Below, piece after piece: positions 31,052 through 43,021 of a stretch of DNA of 64,000 bases. Every line of letters starts with the position of its first letter. Within the stretch, counting starts at the first letter, position 1. This DNA is from Pyropia yezoensis (Eukaryota > Rhodophyta > Bangiophyceae > Bangiales > Bangiaceae): contig CM020618.1 in the NCBI GenBank assembly GCA_009829735.1, forward strand, positions 6,012,882 to 6,076,881, in the 5' to 3' direction. Both the position numbers and the translations under genes were made by a program. The notes below the pieces were generated by a model. That model did no database searches and had not been told where the DNA came from. It was given only the letters and a program-made list of their open reading frames with translations.

Positions 31052-33970
31052 CTACGCAGGGTTGACGTACATAGCCGTCCGCATTATCTTGCTCAGCACC
31101 GCACACTGCCACTGCTTGGTGCTTCCATCGGAGATGTTGTGCTCAGACTGGAATAGCCCTAGGTTGGATATCTCATGACGGTTGTACGCCTCTCGTGCTG
31201 CAGCCACATCAATAATCAGCCGCTTCTCCGTGGTAGGGGACGCCTTAGTGATGACATGAAACATCTGCATCGAGCTCGCGAGCATCACGAGCGGTATGTG
31301 CTTGTGATAGATGCGCTGTAGATCGTGATTGAGGATGAATGCGGTGTCGAACGCGTCGGCAAAGGCGTAGAACTCCCCTGCCATTATACTCCGCGCAACA
31401 CCGCGCGCCTGCTTACTTGAGTATTTTCGCACGTGACAGTTGTTTCTCCTGTCGAACAGCATAACGATGCTTGTAAATATACATACCTGTATCGATGAAA
31501 GGCCGCCGTTGGAGGTAAAGGACGCATCGGAGTAAGCGCGGATGTGTGTAGCATAGTTCACAATCACCGATCGGCTTACTTTAAAGGTAGGCACTCGTGA
31601 TGAGATAGGGACAGAACCCCTAATCTGGCCCGAGATGTCAGGTATTTCACTCGGTTGCCTAGTGGTTTAAGCGCGCCATTTCAATTACTCCTGAAGGGCC
31701 CGGGCTCGATTTCGACTCTCCAATATCTATCTTTTCATTATTCCACCATGTGCAGCGTATCACGGATCAGTGGGCCGTAGCTCAGCACCATCTCCTTGGT
31801 GTTACGGGCGTACATGACCGCCTTGTTGAGCTCCTTGATGTGACGCTCACAGACGCATTCAGCCTTCACCTGTGCAATCCTGTTGATCGCACAGCAAAGG
31901 TCACGTCGGCTGTGCGCCAAGCACCTAAGGACAGCACGGGCAGACACAGTGACGTCGAAGTTGACGTCCAGTGGAGGCTTGCGCGCCGCAGCGATGTACG
32001 ATTCTTGACTGAGCGTAAAACTCCGCAGCGTCTTTATGAAGACCCCCCCGTGCTCGACATTGTCCCAGACCCTCGGCACGGAATCTATGTTCTGCAGCAC
32101 TCGCTCCGACAGCGCCTGGAGGGAGTCGTGGCCGCTGTTAAGCACGTCGTCGACGTAGCTACCGAGAAGGCCCACAGTAGACTCATCATCCTCCTTCATG
32201 AAGAGAGACTGTTCTCTTATCAAAGAGACCATGCTGAGGTCGCCCGTCACATGCCTTTTTGCGTCATGGCCCTGTAGTCGCTAGCCTCGAAGATCTCATA
32301 AAGGGGCTGAAGCAGGAGCAGCCGCTCGCCCTTCTCAATGCCAAAGAGCTTGGCATCTTCCGGTCGAGGCTGAAGGTAAATGGTCCATGTAATTCATTCT
32401 TTGCCTCGCAAGAACTCTTGGTAGACGTTGTGGGAGAAGACCCGAAGGGTGATCACCGCACTTGTTGGAAAGATCATCTTTGTGGAGCTCTGCCGCAATG
32501 GGGAGATCTCGTGAACAATGAATGGCTTCTCCTTATCCTTGTGCCCTTGCATAACATGACGCGACTTGAACTTGGGGTGAGACGTCTCGACGTGCTTGAT
32601 GGCGTCCACAAAGCGACTCTTGAGAAAAGTTGCACCGTCGGGCACCTCCTCGCGGCGCACCTTCTTGAACGCGCCACGCTTCATACGTCCATCGACCCCC
32701 TCCAGCCTTGCAGCCTAATCCTCAGAGCCGGATGCCCGTGAGTCCCAGGCGTGAGCACCTGAGTCTATAACATCTGGAGGGTGTCTCCACCTCAGCATAG
32801 GTGTCGCGGCACGCCTTCTCTTGTGTAGGACCAAAGCGCTGGCCCACATTTCGGACCTAACATTTTTATTTCACACTGATGGGGTCTACCACGCTGCCCA
32901 TATCTGGGTCTCTAGGAGGGTCAGCAGGTGCCGCCGCTGCCGCGTCCCCGCCAGCCTCCCGAGGGGGTAAATACTCCTCTGAATATCATCGATGGAGACG
33001 AGCTTGAGGCGGTTTTGGATGTCCAGCCAAACGTGCTTCCCATGGTGCCCATGTGGGGTGTATGGGCCTTGCCATTCGTCAACGAGTCAATCGCGGTACA
33101 AGAGGACTCGCATGCCGGGGTAAGTCTCATTGTTGGAAGCTATAGGCACGTGACGTCGCCGCGCCGTGTTAGTGTTATTCGTGCACAAGCGACGCGCCTT
33201 ACCATGTCTGTGCGCGCCTGATCCAGGACCTTGCTCCACTCTTGCGGCATTGGCAGGTTCACAGGGTTTATAGGTACACGAGGTTTGATGCCAGGAGCCA
33301 ACCGGACAGATGAATACCCTATTGGGCCCGCAGTCCGATTCTTATTCTAGACAGACAACGGCAAGGCTTGCCTCTTGTCGATGCTTAGGTCAGCAGCATA
33401 CAGGCGCCTGAATATCTGCCGCAGGAATGCGTGGTAGGCCTCACCGGCACCAAGGGCGTTGCGGCTCTCGACTCCGGAGTCTCGCTGCTTATTGCCTGCT
33501 GCCTCCAGTTGGGCCTTTACTGTTGACTTCGCAGCTGCGGCCCCCCTTTGACATGCAGCTTACGAGGGTACCCGACGTTTGCGGCCACCCATATCTCGAC
33601 AATCAGATATCACGTGGCATTGACCTTCTGGCCCTCGCCTATAAAGCCAGCCGCACTCGAGAGAATGTCGCTGTCCACGACGTGCAGGACAGCATCCCTT
33701 TCGAGAGGCATTAGGTCGAGTAAGACCAATCGGATGAAACATGAATCCTCTTAAGGAAGCTCTACCTGGAAGAGGTTCTGTTCCTCGGACAGGTGCTGGA
33801 AAACCTCGCTGGCGTCCGCGTCGTCTTGCAGCTCCTTCAGCGTCGAAGGCACTGCATCTACCTTCGCCCGCCGCGTCGTCGGCGACCGGAACCACTGTAC
33901 TTCAACGCATATTTTGTTGTATTTCAACACCTGTTCGAAGTACAGCAAATACACACAGATGCGTGCCACT
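31052..33970 (-). mobile_element. Decayed, 5'-truncated Ty1/copia retrotransposon
   Basis: Fragments in copia order (integrase before RT-RNase H) on the minus strand, spread over three frames. About 33590-33720 contains an integrase catalytic-core remnant (VGYPRKLHVKGGPQ). About 32920-33130 gives an integrase C-terminal stretch (GPYTPHVG... then LVSIDDIQRSIYPL). 32394-32684 is the RT N-terminus (ATFLKSRFVDAIKH, SRHVMQGHKDKEKP). 31738-32250 is the RT core with YVDDVL at about 32145-32157. 31052-31594 is RNase H (YSDASFTSNG, SEHNISDGSTK). No gag, protease or LTR was recognised. Multiple frameshifts and stops make it non-functional. Confidence 0.85.
31642..31725 (+). repeat. tRNA-like / SINE-like insertion between copia RT and RNase H
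   Basis: Carries an A-box-like tgcctagtggtttaagcg (31656-31673) and a B-box-like ggctcgatttc (31703-31713) spaced as in a tRNA. Acceptor and anticodon stems do not fold convincingly by eye, so it is more likely a tRNA-derived SINE piece or pseudo-tRNA than a working tRNA. It falls in the ~140-bp non-coding gap separating the two copia fragments. Confidence 0.45.
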
Positions 33971-34036
33971 CAGACGCCAAAAAAGGACAGCGACGATGGT
34001 GCGATGAACCATACACCATGTGCGTTGCATATCGTC

Positions 34037-34505
34037 TGTGGCAAAAACCTCTCACACACGCGACACCCAAGTTGGGGCGGTGTGCAAGGGCTGCCTCCCG
34101 TGTCGGGGGAACCGGAAGAAGTGCAAGTCGCACACACTCTATCCCTGTTGTGGGGCAATCCCCGTACGGACAAACAAGAAGATGGTGTGTGGGCCAACAG
34201 TTTCTTGGTCGGGACGGGGACGCAGGGCCAAGCCCTGCTGTCCCTCCCCTTATCCCCCCAGGGTCCCCTCAGAATCTCGCCACTCAGAATCTCCCACCCC
34301 AGCACCTGCCCACCGGGCCACACGAAAATTCAAGACGATAAATGCAGAATACCCTCATATCCAAGTTGGATTTACTGCTAAGCTAACAATGCCAAACTTA
34401 GGGAATATGGACCCAAATGCAGGGGGAGGAACGGATCAGGCTAGTCCCCTGCTGCCCCTTGCATGGCACGTGTTGCTCCCCTACCTGGGGGTCATTACTG
34501 CCACA
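34037..34505 (-). mobile_element. Solo LTR of the gypsy family, with 5-bp TSD
   Basis: 469 bp, tgtggcaaaaacctctcaca ... ttactgccaca, aligned throughout with the LTR at 29790-30261. It is flanked by the direct repeat tcgtc (34032-34036 and 34506-34510), so it is an LTR-LTR recombination product and not a fragment. It lies just beyond the 5' end of the copia remnant. Confidence 0.93.
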
Positions 34506-34510
34506 TCGTC

Positions 34511-35099
34511 ATGCACCTCAATGCAAGCTAGATTGCAATGTGGAACACATAGAGTTGAATATGCCATTGCAGTGTCTATCCGGCACAGGCCGGGTGACGG
34601 CGCCTTTCCTTCTGGTCCTTGTGAATTGATGGTCTACTTTGGTTCACTTTACCAGTTACACCACAAGATCTAGAAGGCTTTGCCAGCGTATTACAGAGGC
34701 AGGCCACCTTGAGCTGCCTGACCAGGTGAACAGACACAGTTACGACCAGACTCTACAGACAGACACAGTCACAGCCATTTGCGGCATCGACGTCAATGCC
34801 TGGCCACAGTGTCTGCGCCGCGCCAGACCTACACCGTCAGACACCGCCGCAGATACAAACCGTCGTCGGATCCACCTCCTATTCCCCCCTACCCACGTGC
34901 ACCGAAACTGCATCCGCCTTCCACACACACGCCCCCCTACACCACCACAGAAGCTGTCACCCGCTTACCTGTCCACCGCCACCACCGCGCCAGCCACCGC
35001 TGACAAGCGCCGCCCCGTCCAAGCACCGCTGCGGTACCCGCCGCGTGTTGCGCCGCCCAACAACAACGCCACGAGAGCTACCACCCGCGCACACTAACT
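34511..35099. other. Intergenic; nothing supported
   Basis: Pro/Thr-coding bias increases toward the right, leading into the 158-bp repeats. No gene or RNA seen. Confidence 0.5.
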
Positions 35100-35690
35100 C
35101 CCATTGCAGCTCTAACCCGCCCAGCCGCCCACAAAAACGACTGAGGCAGCCGTTGCACGTGCAGTTTGCACCACCGCGGCAGCTGCCACCTGCCCAGGCC
35201 ACCGGCCCAGCGGCCCCCTGCCACCTCGTTGGCAGCTGAGCCAGTGCATCCCGCACCACCGCGGCAGCCACCGCCCTCCCAGCCGCCCACAAACTCGACC
35301 GAAGTAGCCGTTGCCTGTGCAGCTTGCACCTCCGCGGCAGCTGCAGCCCGCCCAGGCCACCCGCCCAGCGGCCCTCCTCCACCACCGTGGCAGCTGCGCC
35401 TGTGCATCCCTCCCCGCAGCGGCAGCGACCATCCGCTCAGCACCACCCGCCAAGCGTTCCACCAAGACCACCGCGGCGGCCGTCTCCCGTGGAGCTTGCT
35501 CCGCCGCGGCATCTGCCAGCCGCCTAGATCACCCGCGCAGCCGCCCCCTTCCCCCACCGTGGCAGTGGCGCCCGCGAATCTCGCACGCACTTCTGCGGCA
35601 GCGACTACCTGCCCCACCGCCAACGGACACCACCATGCCAGCGGCGCCCGCGCAGCTAGCGCCGCCGCGGCGGCTCCCACACATGCAGCC
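35100..35690. repeat. ~158-bp degenerate tandem repeat, 3-4 copies
   Basis: The block acaaa(aa/ct)cga...gtagccgttg...gcagcttgcacc(t/a)ccgcggcagctgc...cgcccagcggccc recurs at 35131 and 35289 (offset 158) and, less well, about 168 bp further on. Both strands are open in several frames. The longest reading frame (minus, to about 37938) also crosses the next repeat, and I do not consider it a gene. Confidence 0.7.
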
Positions 35691-36700
35691 ACCCCCGAAA
35701 CATGTCTTCTTGGCCTGCTACGCTCCAGACATTGAGTCCAATGAAAGTAACGGGACGCCCGTGCGCGTGAGTGACGGATAGCATGTGATACAACAAACGG
35801 GTCACGGGCTGGAACTGGCGCGTCGCGAGTTGCACAGAGATGCAGTGAGAGGTGACGAAAGACGCTCCAATACAATGCGAAACGGGAAGACACAACAGAA
35901 TACAACAAACACAACGCGATACGCAGTATGGATATACTATCACCGTCGTAGCCGTCCTCAACCGTGGTCGCGGGCTTGCGGTCCCCTTCTCAGCGGCTGT
36001 CGACGTCGGTGCAGGGGCGCCGTCCACTACTGAGTCTCTCACAGTGGTATCACCAGCGACAGCACCGGGACCGTCCTCGTCGCCGGATGCTGTATCAACG
36101 GCATTCACATCACCAACTCGTGCGTTGTCGGCATGCTCGTCGTTGCCGCCACCCCCAACGTGGTCACCTGCATCATTTACGTCACCTTCTTTGTCACCGC
36201 CTGCACCATCGCCGCCTCCGCCGGCACCAACAACGCCACCAGCGTCACCAATAACGCCGCCTGTACCGATATCAGTTACCTCCTCAGCGTCGCGTCCACC
36301 ATCGCCGTCCTGGTTCAACGAGAGCGTCAGCGCGCTGGCCGCGTGCGGCACGCGCAATGCGTTGGTTGCCTCCTCCGGGGTGGGGGTCGTCTGCTTCATC
36401 CTGGCGTCAGTCTCCTCGGTGTCCGTGAAGGGATAACCGGGTGGCCACGAAGTAGTGGCGACAGTCGACAGGGGTGGCGTCGACTCCGGGGGCGCCACCG
36501 CCGGCAAGGCCACCTCAGCGCGGTCGCCGCAGGATTGGCGGAAGAACCGGCAGACCGCCAAAGTGGCTGCCGTCTCCAGCCGCTCGCCCCCCGACTGGTC
36601 GGGGTCTGGCTTGGATGGCAAGCTGGGGGCTTTCGCAGCAGCTGTGATGAGCAGAGACTGCGGGGCAGCGAAGGTAGCTGGTGTGGCCGCTGTTGGCGAG
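35691..36700. other. Low-complexity GC-rich DNA without a supported gene
   Basis: Contains ccaccgcc/gccaccg-type microsatellite DNA at about 36150-36260. Translations on the minus strand are Gly/Asp/Val-rich. No domain. Confidence 0.45.
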
Positions 36701-36709
36701 GCCGACGAG

Positions 36710-37230
36710 GTACTCGCCGCGGGGACCGGTGCGGAAGGCGCGGTCGCCGTCGCCGCCGCTGCCCCACTCCGTGTCGCCGTGATCCTTGCCGCCGGGGCGC
36801 GCACGGCCGCCGTGGCTGCCGCGTCCAGGAGCGGTGCAGTGGGCGCGTCCGCCGCGGCTCCCGCCGCACAGACTAACGCTGTGGGCGGGGACGCCGCCGT
36901 CCGGGTCGGGATGGCGGGCGCAACCGCCGTGGCTTCCGCGGCGAGAAGCGGCGCCGCGCACGCGGCCGCCGCGGCCGTCGCCGCAAAAACTGGGGCTGTG
37001 GGCGGGGACATCGCCGTCCCGATCGGGAAGCCAGGCGCGGCCGCGGCGGTTGCCGCCGCCGTGAAGATCGAGGTGGCGGGTAAGGTCGCCGAGTTTGCAG
37101 CTGCCAGGAGCGGTGCCTGGTACACGGCCGCCGTGGTTCCCACCGCACGGACGGGCGCTGTGGGCAAAAGCACCGCCGACCGGGTCAAGGTGGCGGGCGC
37201 GGCCGCCGTGGTTTCCGCTGCGGGGGCGGC
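36710..37230. repeat. 117-bp minisatellite
   Basis: Units start a(g/a)gagcggtgc or agaagcggcgcc at 36827, 36944 and, after a 45-bp insert, 37106. They share the core gctgtgggcggggac(g/a)(c/t)cgccgtcc. Flanking partial copies extend the array. The unit length is a multiple of three, so Ala-rich frames on both strands remain open through it. Confidence 0.75.
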
Positions 37231-38187
37231 AGCGCGCCTCGCCGCGGTCCCATTTGGCGCAGGGCGCGCAGCTGCCGCTGTCGCCGCCGCTACCGCAGTC
37301 GCCGCGAGCACCACCAGGGCTGAAGGGTGGGGCGCGGCCCGCACGGTCGGCTTCCCAGTGGCCGGCAATGCTCCTGCCCCCGGCCGCGCGCGAGGTGAAC
37401 GGTTTTCCGCACTGTCCGTTGGGGGGCGGCGCGTGTGGGGGGTGCGCGGGTGGTGAGGCAGCGGCGTGGTTGTCGCAGGGGGCAGGTTGGTGCGCGTGAG
37501 GTGGACCAGGGGGGTGGGTTTAAGGGGGGGGGGGGGTGGAGGGCCCCATTGCGTGCGTGCCGTACCGGGCCCTCGAACAGCAAGTACGTACGACTCACCG
37601 CAAAGGTGCAGGCGCTTGAGCTGTGGTATCGGCGCCCGGAACGGCACACGCAAGGAGGAAGGCCCGCCGTCTTGACCTTTATCGGCCCGAGACTCCTTCG
37701 AGGGCCAGCGAATTGCTGTGGTGCACTGTGTTGCACCGGACAGGTAAAGGGCCACCATGCCACGTCTTGCAGAGCCGAAATCGTGTCCGCTATCTCGGCG
37801 GCTGTCGAGAGGCGTGGCTGCGTGGTGAATTGCAAGGTCCAGTGGGAGCTCGGAAGGGGCGCGTGCGGGCAGGCGGGGAGGCGCAGGGGAGGAGAGGGGG
37901 GGGAAGTTGGTGCCCGCAGCTATTGTGTACACAAACATTTGTACGCGGAGCCAGTTCGTGGTGGCGGATTGCAGTGATTGGTCGGGCGAGCGAACGTGAC
38001 GTAGAGCTTTCGCGAGCCGGTGTCCCGATCAGGTTCTTTGCGGTCATAGCATTAAATGAGAACACATACTTGCACTGGGGCCATCGCTATTTTCGTTGGC
38101 TAAGGCACGCATTTCGGCTGTGTTGAAGTCTGTTGCAGTAGTCAATGCACGGAGATGCACTGTGATACGTACCGGCGGTGAACAAAT
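37231..38187. other. Intergenic; nothing supported
   Basis: GC-rich to balanced DNA with G-runs near 37527-37540. No convincing ORF. Confidence 0.45.
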
Positions 38188-38580
38188 GTGATTATCGATT
38201 GTCCTGTGCTCGACTGCGGGGAGCAGTTTGTGCACTCCAGTTTGTTTGGTCGCCACCTACGAAGGCGCCATGCTCTTGATGCGCGGCGTCCGGTCGACGA
38301 TCACGGTGGTGCAGGTGGAGAAAGCTGCGGTGATTCCGATTCCAGGGGATGTGTAGCAGGCGAGGGCGATGCAGTCGGCAGCGGTGGTGAAGATGCTGGC
38401 ACTGTGGCTGGAGGTGGTGTGGGCGAAGAGAATGGGGGCCCGCCCACCGCTCGTCACCCTCCAATTCACGTCCTCAATACATTGCTGCTCATGCGTCGCC
38501 GACCGTCGTGGCTAGGATCGGTGTCACGGCGTCTTTACTTCACAGCACCGATTGCATGCAAAGTTGGTTTTTTCGGGTAG
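38188..38580 (+). CDS. C2H2 zinc-finger fragment
   Basis: A 130-codon frame beginning at a GTG. An in-frame TGA lies just upstream, so there is no proper start. The first residues read CPVLDCGEQF...FGRHLRRRH, a clean C-x4-C-x12-H-x4-H zinc finger. The rest is Gly/Asp-rich and unrecognised. It could be an internal exon whose acceptor lies just upstream, or a fragment of a transposon-encoded or regulatory zinc-finger protein. Confidence 0.4.
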   Translation: MIIDCPVLDCGEQFVHSSLFGRHLRRRHALDARRPVDDHGGAGGESCGDSDSRGCVAGEGDAVGSGGEDAGTVAGGGVGEENGGPPTARHPPIHVLNTLLLMRRRPSWLGSVSRRLYFTAPIACKVGFFG

Positions 38581-39258
38581 GTCTACTGACGCCGCGATAT
38601 TGGAGCAGCTTCATCGCGCATATTGCTAGGTCACAGGCTGAGGGGGGCAGCGCAGAGCTGCTCTACATGCATCATCACCTCCCCCTGACCCCGCTCGCGC
38701 CAGGGTGTGGCGCGGTGAGTTTACAAAACCAAAAATAGCATGGGCAAGGATCCCACCCGACGCTTCCTTCCCTCATCACCCTCGCTCTCGCATAAATTGT
38801 TTGACCACAACCGGCTTTTAGTCGGACAAAAACATTCAAGTGGGTTGCCGTCTCCCCATCCGTTGCCACTGAAGTACAACTCAACTGCAAACTTCGTCGC
38901 ACACCTCCACTGTAAAGTACTGGTCCAATGGAACACAGTCTGAACAGTGGGCTACTTTCTTGCATGACTCTGTCATGCAACCGCGTACACACTAAGAAGT
39001 TTTGTCAAACTTGTAGAGGCAGCTTCGGGAGATCGTTCGCAGCAGCCACCGGAAGCTCCCACGCAGCTAACGTTGCGTCTCATTGGTGTTTCGGCAGTAG
39101 CACGTTGAGGGAACGTCAGCTTGAACGTACTTGAATGTCAGCACTAAGCGCATCTCATAAGTTTATTCAAGCCCCTTCTACTACAGCTTCTGCCGCGTTA
39201 GGCTCTGAACTCGAGCAGGCTGAGTGACACCGACTCTCGACCGCAACCTTCACGCCGC
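38581..39258. other. Intergenic; nothing supported
   Basis: GC-balanced DNA with short ORFs only. It is the upstream flank of the Harbinger remnant. Confidence 0.5.
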
Positions 39259-40292
39259 GTGTTCTCCGTCAATTGGGGAAACACCTTTTACTGCCCCACA
39301 CGCATCCCGCCGTTACACACGATGGCATCCTTCAAGAAGTACCCCCAAGGCCAGCTGCAGCGGACGCGACGTCGCCTTCGTCGCGAGATTCTCGTATTGC
39401 ATCGAGCTGGGGCAAACAGTCGTCAGCTGCACCCCCTCTCAATCCGTCTCCTGAACGTGCGGCAAGACCTCCGGCGCATGCAGGCGCGCTGTAGAGCTGT
39501 TTCATGTACGACGCTCAACGCAAACATCTTCAGCGTGAGCGAGGCGCTGGCTATGTTCCGGTTCAAACTCGACGACTTGAACCACGTTGCTGACCTGCTG
39601 GACGTGGACACCAGGACCAGTCGACGTCGATATCAGGCGTCAGCAGTGGATTGCCTCTGCAGCGTGCTTCTCTCGTCCCCGTGATCTTAGAGGGAGCTTG
39701 AGTACGTCTTCAGGCGCAGCAGTGCCTCATCGTGCGAGATTCTTTACGAAACGCTGGAGAGGATCATGGAGCGATGGAAAGCCGGCGTTTTGTATGTGGC
39801 GGAAGGATCTGATGTAGCCTTGGGCTGGGATGTATGCGTCGCGCATCACTGCTAAGACGGATGTCCTCGACAACTGCCTTTGCTTCATCGATGGAACGGG
39901 ATGATTTATTTGTTGCACGCCCGGGCAAGGGCCTGCAGTGGTGCGTCTACAGCGAACACAGTCGTAAGCATATGCTAAATTTTTAGGCTGTAGTGACTCC
40001 AGACGGTCATCCAAGTACGGGCCCGTGGAGAGGCGGCGTTACGACATTGCGATGTACCGCGAGACGGACAGAGGCAACATTCTTGAAACCGGCCTATCAG
40101 TCCGCGGTGTGCAGTTTCGCTTGCACGGGTACAAGGCTCACATGATCGGACCCGGGATGTAGGTAGCGTTCCCGAAACTGATACAAGGTAAGCAGGACGC
40201 AGAAGCAGAGTCGGTGAACACCGAAACGAACGGTGCACGCGTTGCGGTTGACATGGGGCTTGAAGGACATCAAGTACATGCTCAGTGCTTTC
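39259..40292 (+). pseudogene. PIF/Harbinger-type DDE transposase remnant
   Basis: The first part is an open frame (to 39684) with the N-terminal motif SEALAMFRFKLDDL followed by a tyrosine/arginine-rich RRRYQASA segment. This is typical of PIF/Harbinger transposases, where a FRF..dDL block precedes the catalytic domain. After a frame change, the first catalytic Asp is visible in FIDGTG (Asp codon at about 39890). Then come a VTPDG block (39993-40007) and the second Asp in PVERRRYDIAMYRE (about 40021-40062). Several stops and at least two frameshifts break it. The C-terminal glutamate region is not recognisable before the solo LTR at 40293. Confidence 0.7.
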
Positions 40293-40762
40293 TGTGGCAA
40301 AACCTTTCGCCCACGCGATACCCAAGCTGAGGCGGTGAGCCAGGGCTGCCTCTCGTGTCGGGGGAACGGGAAAAACTGCAAGTCGCACACGCGCTATCCC
40401 TGTCGTGGGGCAAACCCCCACAGTACGAAACAAGATGAAGGTGTGCGGGCCAACAGTTTATTGGTCGGGACGGGGAAGCGAAACCAAGCCCCCCTGTCCC
40501 TCCCCTCTTCCCTCCAGGGTCCCTTCAGAATCTCGCCACTCAGAATCTCCCACCCCAGCACCTCCCTACCGGGCCACTCGAGAAGTCAAGACGATGAAAT
40601 GCAGGAAACCCCCAAATCCACGTGAGATTTACTATCAAGGAAAGTATCCCTGAATTGAGGGGAGTCTGAGATCAAATGCAAAAGGAGAAACTGGTCAAAC
40701 CAGCTGTCTGCCGCTTCTCATGTGGAGCACGCTGCCCCCAGCCTGGGACCAGTTCTGCCACA
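40293..40762 (-). mobile_element. Solo LTR of the gypsy family, older copy
   Basis: 470 bp from tgtggcaaaacctttcgccc to gttctgccaca, colinear with the LTR at 29790 but visibly more diverged. Flanks are ctttc (left) and gtttg (right). They share only the central ttt, so an exact target duplication is no longer visible. It lies directly after the Harbinger transposase remnant. Confidence 0.88.
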
Positions 40763-40813
40763 GTTTGGAATTCAGTTGCACGATGATAATACGAGAGCGA
40801 CCTGAGACCCTTG

Positions 40814-40969
40814 TTATTTCATTGTCATCTTTCTACTGAGCGTGCGCATATGTTTGCCCGGCGGCGCGACGTCCGACTTCTTCCGGTGCAAGCCTTTCGG
40901 ATTCTGCCCTTCTTCTGCGAGCCGGAGAGCCTTGAGAAGAATCTTTCCTTGTCGTAACTCACGAAACAT
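40814..40969 (-). CDS. Possible 51-residue small protein
   Basis: ATG at 40969, TAA at 40814, minus strand. The product is strongly basic (MFRELRQGKILLKALRLAEE..., later LHRKKSDVAPPGKH). It has a balanced composition in a GC-poor stretch. I do not recognise it, and it may be the terminal piece of a lost gene. Confidence 0.25.
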   Translation of the reverse strand: MFRELRQGKILLKALRLAEEGQNPKGLHRKKSDVAPPGKHMRTLSRKMTMK

Positions 40970-43021
40970 AGAAGCACTCGATTTTCTTCATGTTCACGTA
41001 GAAGTGCTCTTTAAGACATTCTAGTGCATTCACAACGCACAACCTGTCTCTTTCGCCTTCAGAGTGGCGCAGTCGGGCTGGTGAACACGCCCACAATTGA
41101 TGGTGCGCGATGCTCTACCTCGATACACACGCCTTAAAAGACCTGAAAAGAAAAGCCCACGCACCCCCTTGCGTACAGCGAGTCTTCTCAAGTACAAGTT
41201 TACTTTTCTTGCAGTTCCTGCTGTAGAATCCTCTTTTGAGAAGACAAGTTTCTTATTCGTGATTTTGCAACCGCCAGTCGCGCGGCACTGAGAGCTCTTC
41301 GTTCCACCCATATAAAACAAACCCATGCAGTTTAGCGTGAACGTTCTTGAAAAAAAAATGATATGGCCGTCTCTGAACTTAAGATGAACCGATAAGGTCT
41401 CTTGGGCTCAATGTACCTTGAGTAAACGCCGGTGGTTGTGCCAGGGGCAACACCCCCTTTTGCCGAGAAGCGACAGCGCCGGGCGGATTTAGAGTTCGGA
41501 AAACATTCTTCAAAGCAAAAAGCGATACGAAACAATACTTCAATCACTGTCCGAAATGTTCTGAGACCCGTTCCAAGCATCTCATCTGGAGATGCTTCAG
41601 CAAAGAGCCAGAAGGAAATTGAAAGCAGTCTTAGAGCAGCACTATATTGCCGCACGCATGCAGCTATGGCAAGGGGAGGGGATGTGGTGAAAACATGAAA
41701 CAAGAGGTTATCGGAAAACGAATAGCCCTCGTCGGGGTTAGAGCAGGAAAACTTCTCCCACTATTCACACCAAAGAGCAGTTGTAAAAGGGTTTCAATTC
41801 AGGCAGCAACATACGTTTTTCAGAATAAACGATCATGAGAGCCGTCTTAACAAGAGCTGGGGAGGGATTTTGTGTGATATTGAAGAGACGAATTTACCAA
41901 AAATCATATTGTGCACAGAAAAGAACGCACTTGTTCGTGACTTTACACAGGAGATGAATCTGAGCAGCTGTCCTTGAGGCAGACGTTCGAAAGCTCTGGG
42001 ATTCTGTGAAGACGCAGCCACTAGAGTGATCTGTGTATCGCAAGATGGCGGCCATGTGCGCTGGCGGTCAAAGCGACCATAGACCGAATAAGATAGCAAG
42101 CTGGCTGTTTCGCTCCACCTGCCCATGGAAAAGTGTGGACTCTTCAAGTAGTCAGGTACATGAGCTCACGAGTACGAACGCACAGTTATGTCCCGGCTTT
42201 TCTTGACTACATGCTGCTAACATTTATTTGGCATGATGATCGCATGTTTTTGTAAATACAAAGGAACGCTCACGAAAACAAAGCGAGGGTCGTCTGAGGT
42301 ACCCAAGCGAGAAGAGTACTGGCGCACACCGAGCGTGCGCGACCAGGAACATCCAGTTTTGCGCCAAAACCCAAAATAGCTTCGCACCCGTAGTAAACCA
42401 GGAAGCCTGTCGAACATGACTTGTTTGTTCAAATGCTGTCATGCATTTACGCTGGAAGTTACCGCTTTTCGTAAATTCTGTGACCTGTGACAAGCAGCAG
42501 GCTTCTCAATGACGTGAGGAAGAAGAAGTATAAGTATCTTGAGCGGCGACTTGGGTCTTGGCGCTGGGGCTCGGTGTTGATAACGAGAAGAACAAGTGTT
42601 ACTGAAGACTGCTAAGAGCCATCGCCCCTTGACTGGAACGCAGTCCGTGCTCTATCGGCTGCATATCCAGAGAGAGAAAGAGTTCTTTCTAATAGACTAA
42701 TTCAAGAAGTGACAGGGTTATTGTGTAAAGTAATTTCTCGAGGGCCTTCAGCCCTTTCTTATTCTTGTAAGTGATGCTTCTGCATTCGGGCGCTGCCTCC
42801 TGTGCGTCTCAAAAGAAAGAGAAGAAAATGGCAGCAGAAAGAGAAATTGACGGCAGTGTAGAGAGAAGGCTTTGAATTCTGATAGTGGCGCGAGCCAGTG
42901 TCTGATTGGGTGTTTTTCGTTTCTTGTGCTTGCGATTGTCTGCGACAGAAACAGAATATCACATTTTCTGCTTCGTGGTCCGCCGGCCGGCTTTGGCAGC
43001 TGCAAATGAGTATCCCTGCAG
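40970..43021. other. GC-poor stretch without a supported gene
   Basis: Composition is clearly lower in GC than almost everywhere else in the window. Short ORFs on both strands (for example minus 41332-41703 and 41030-41326) have balanced composition but no motif I recognise. It lies between the Harbinger transposase remnant and the Myb/SANT-like pseudogene and may be the interior of the same old DNA transposon. Confidence 0.45.

Noticed and set aside
31642..31725. A functional tRNA gene
   Set aside because: Internal promoter-like boxes are present, but the acceptor and anticodon stems do not form convincingly.
35656..37938. A 760-codon open frame on the minus strand
   Set aside because: It crosses two minisatellites and low-complexity DNA, the opposite strand is equally open, and no domain is visible. 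Openness is explained by GC bias and repeat periods divisible by three.
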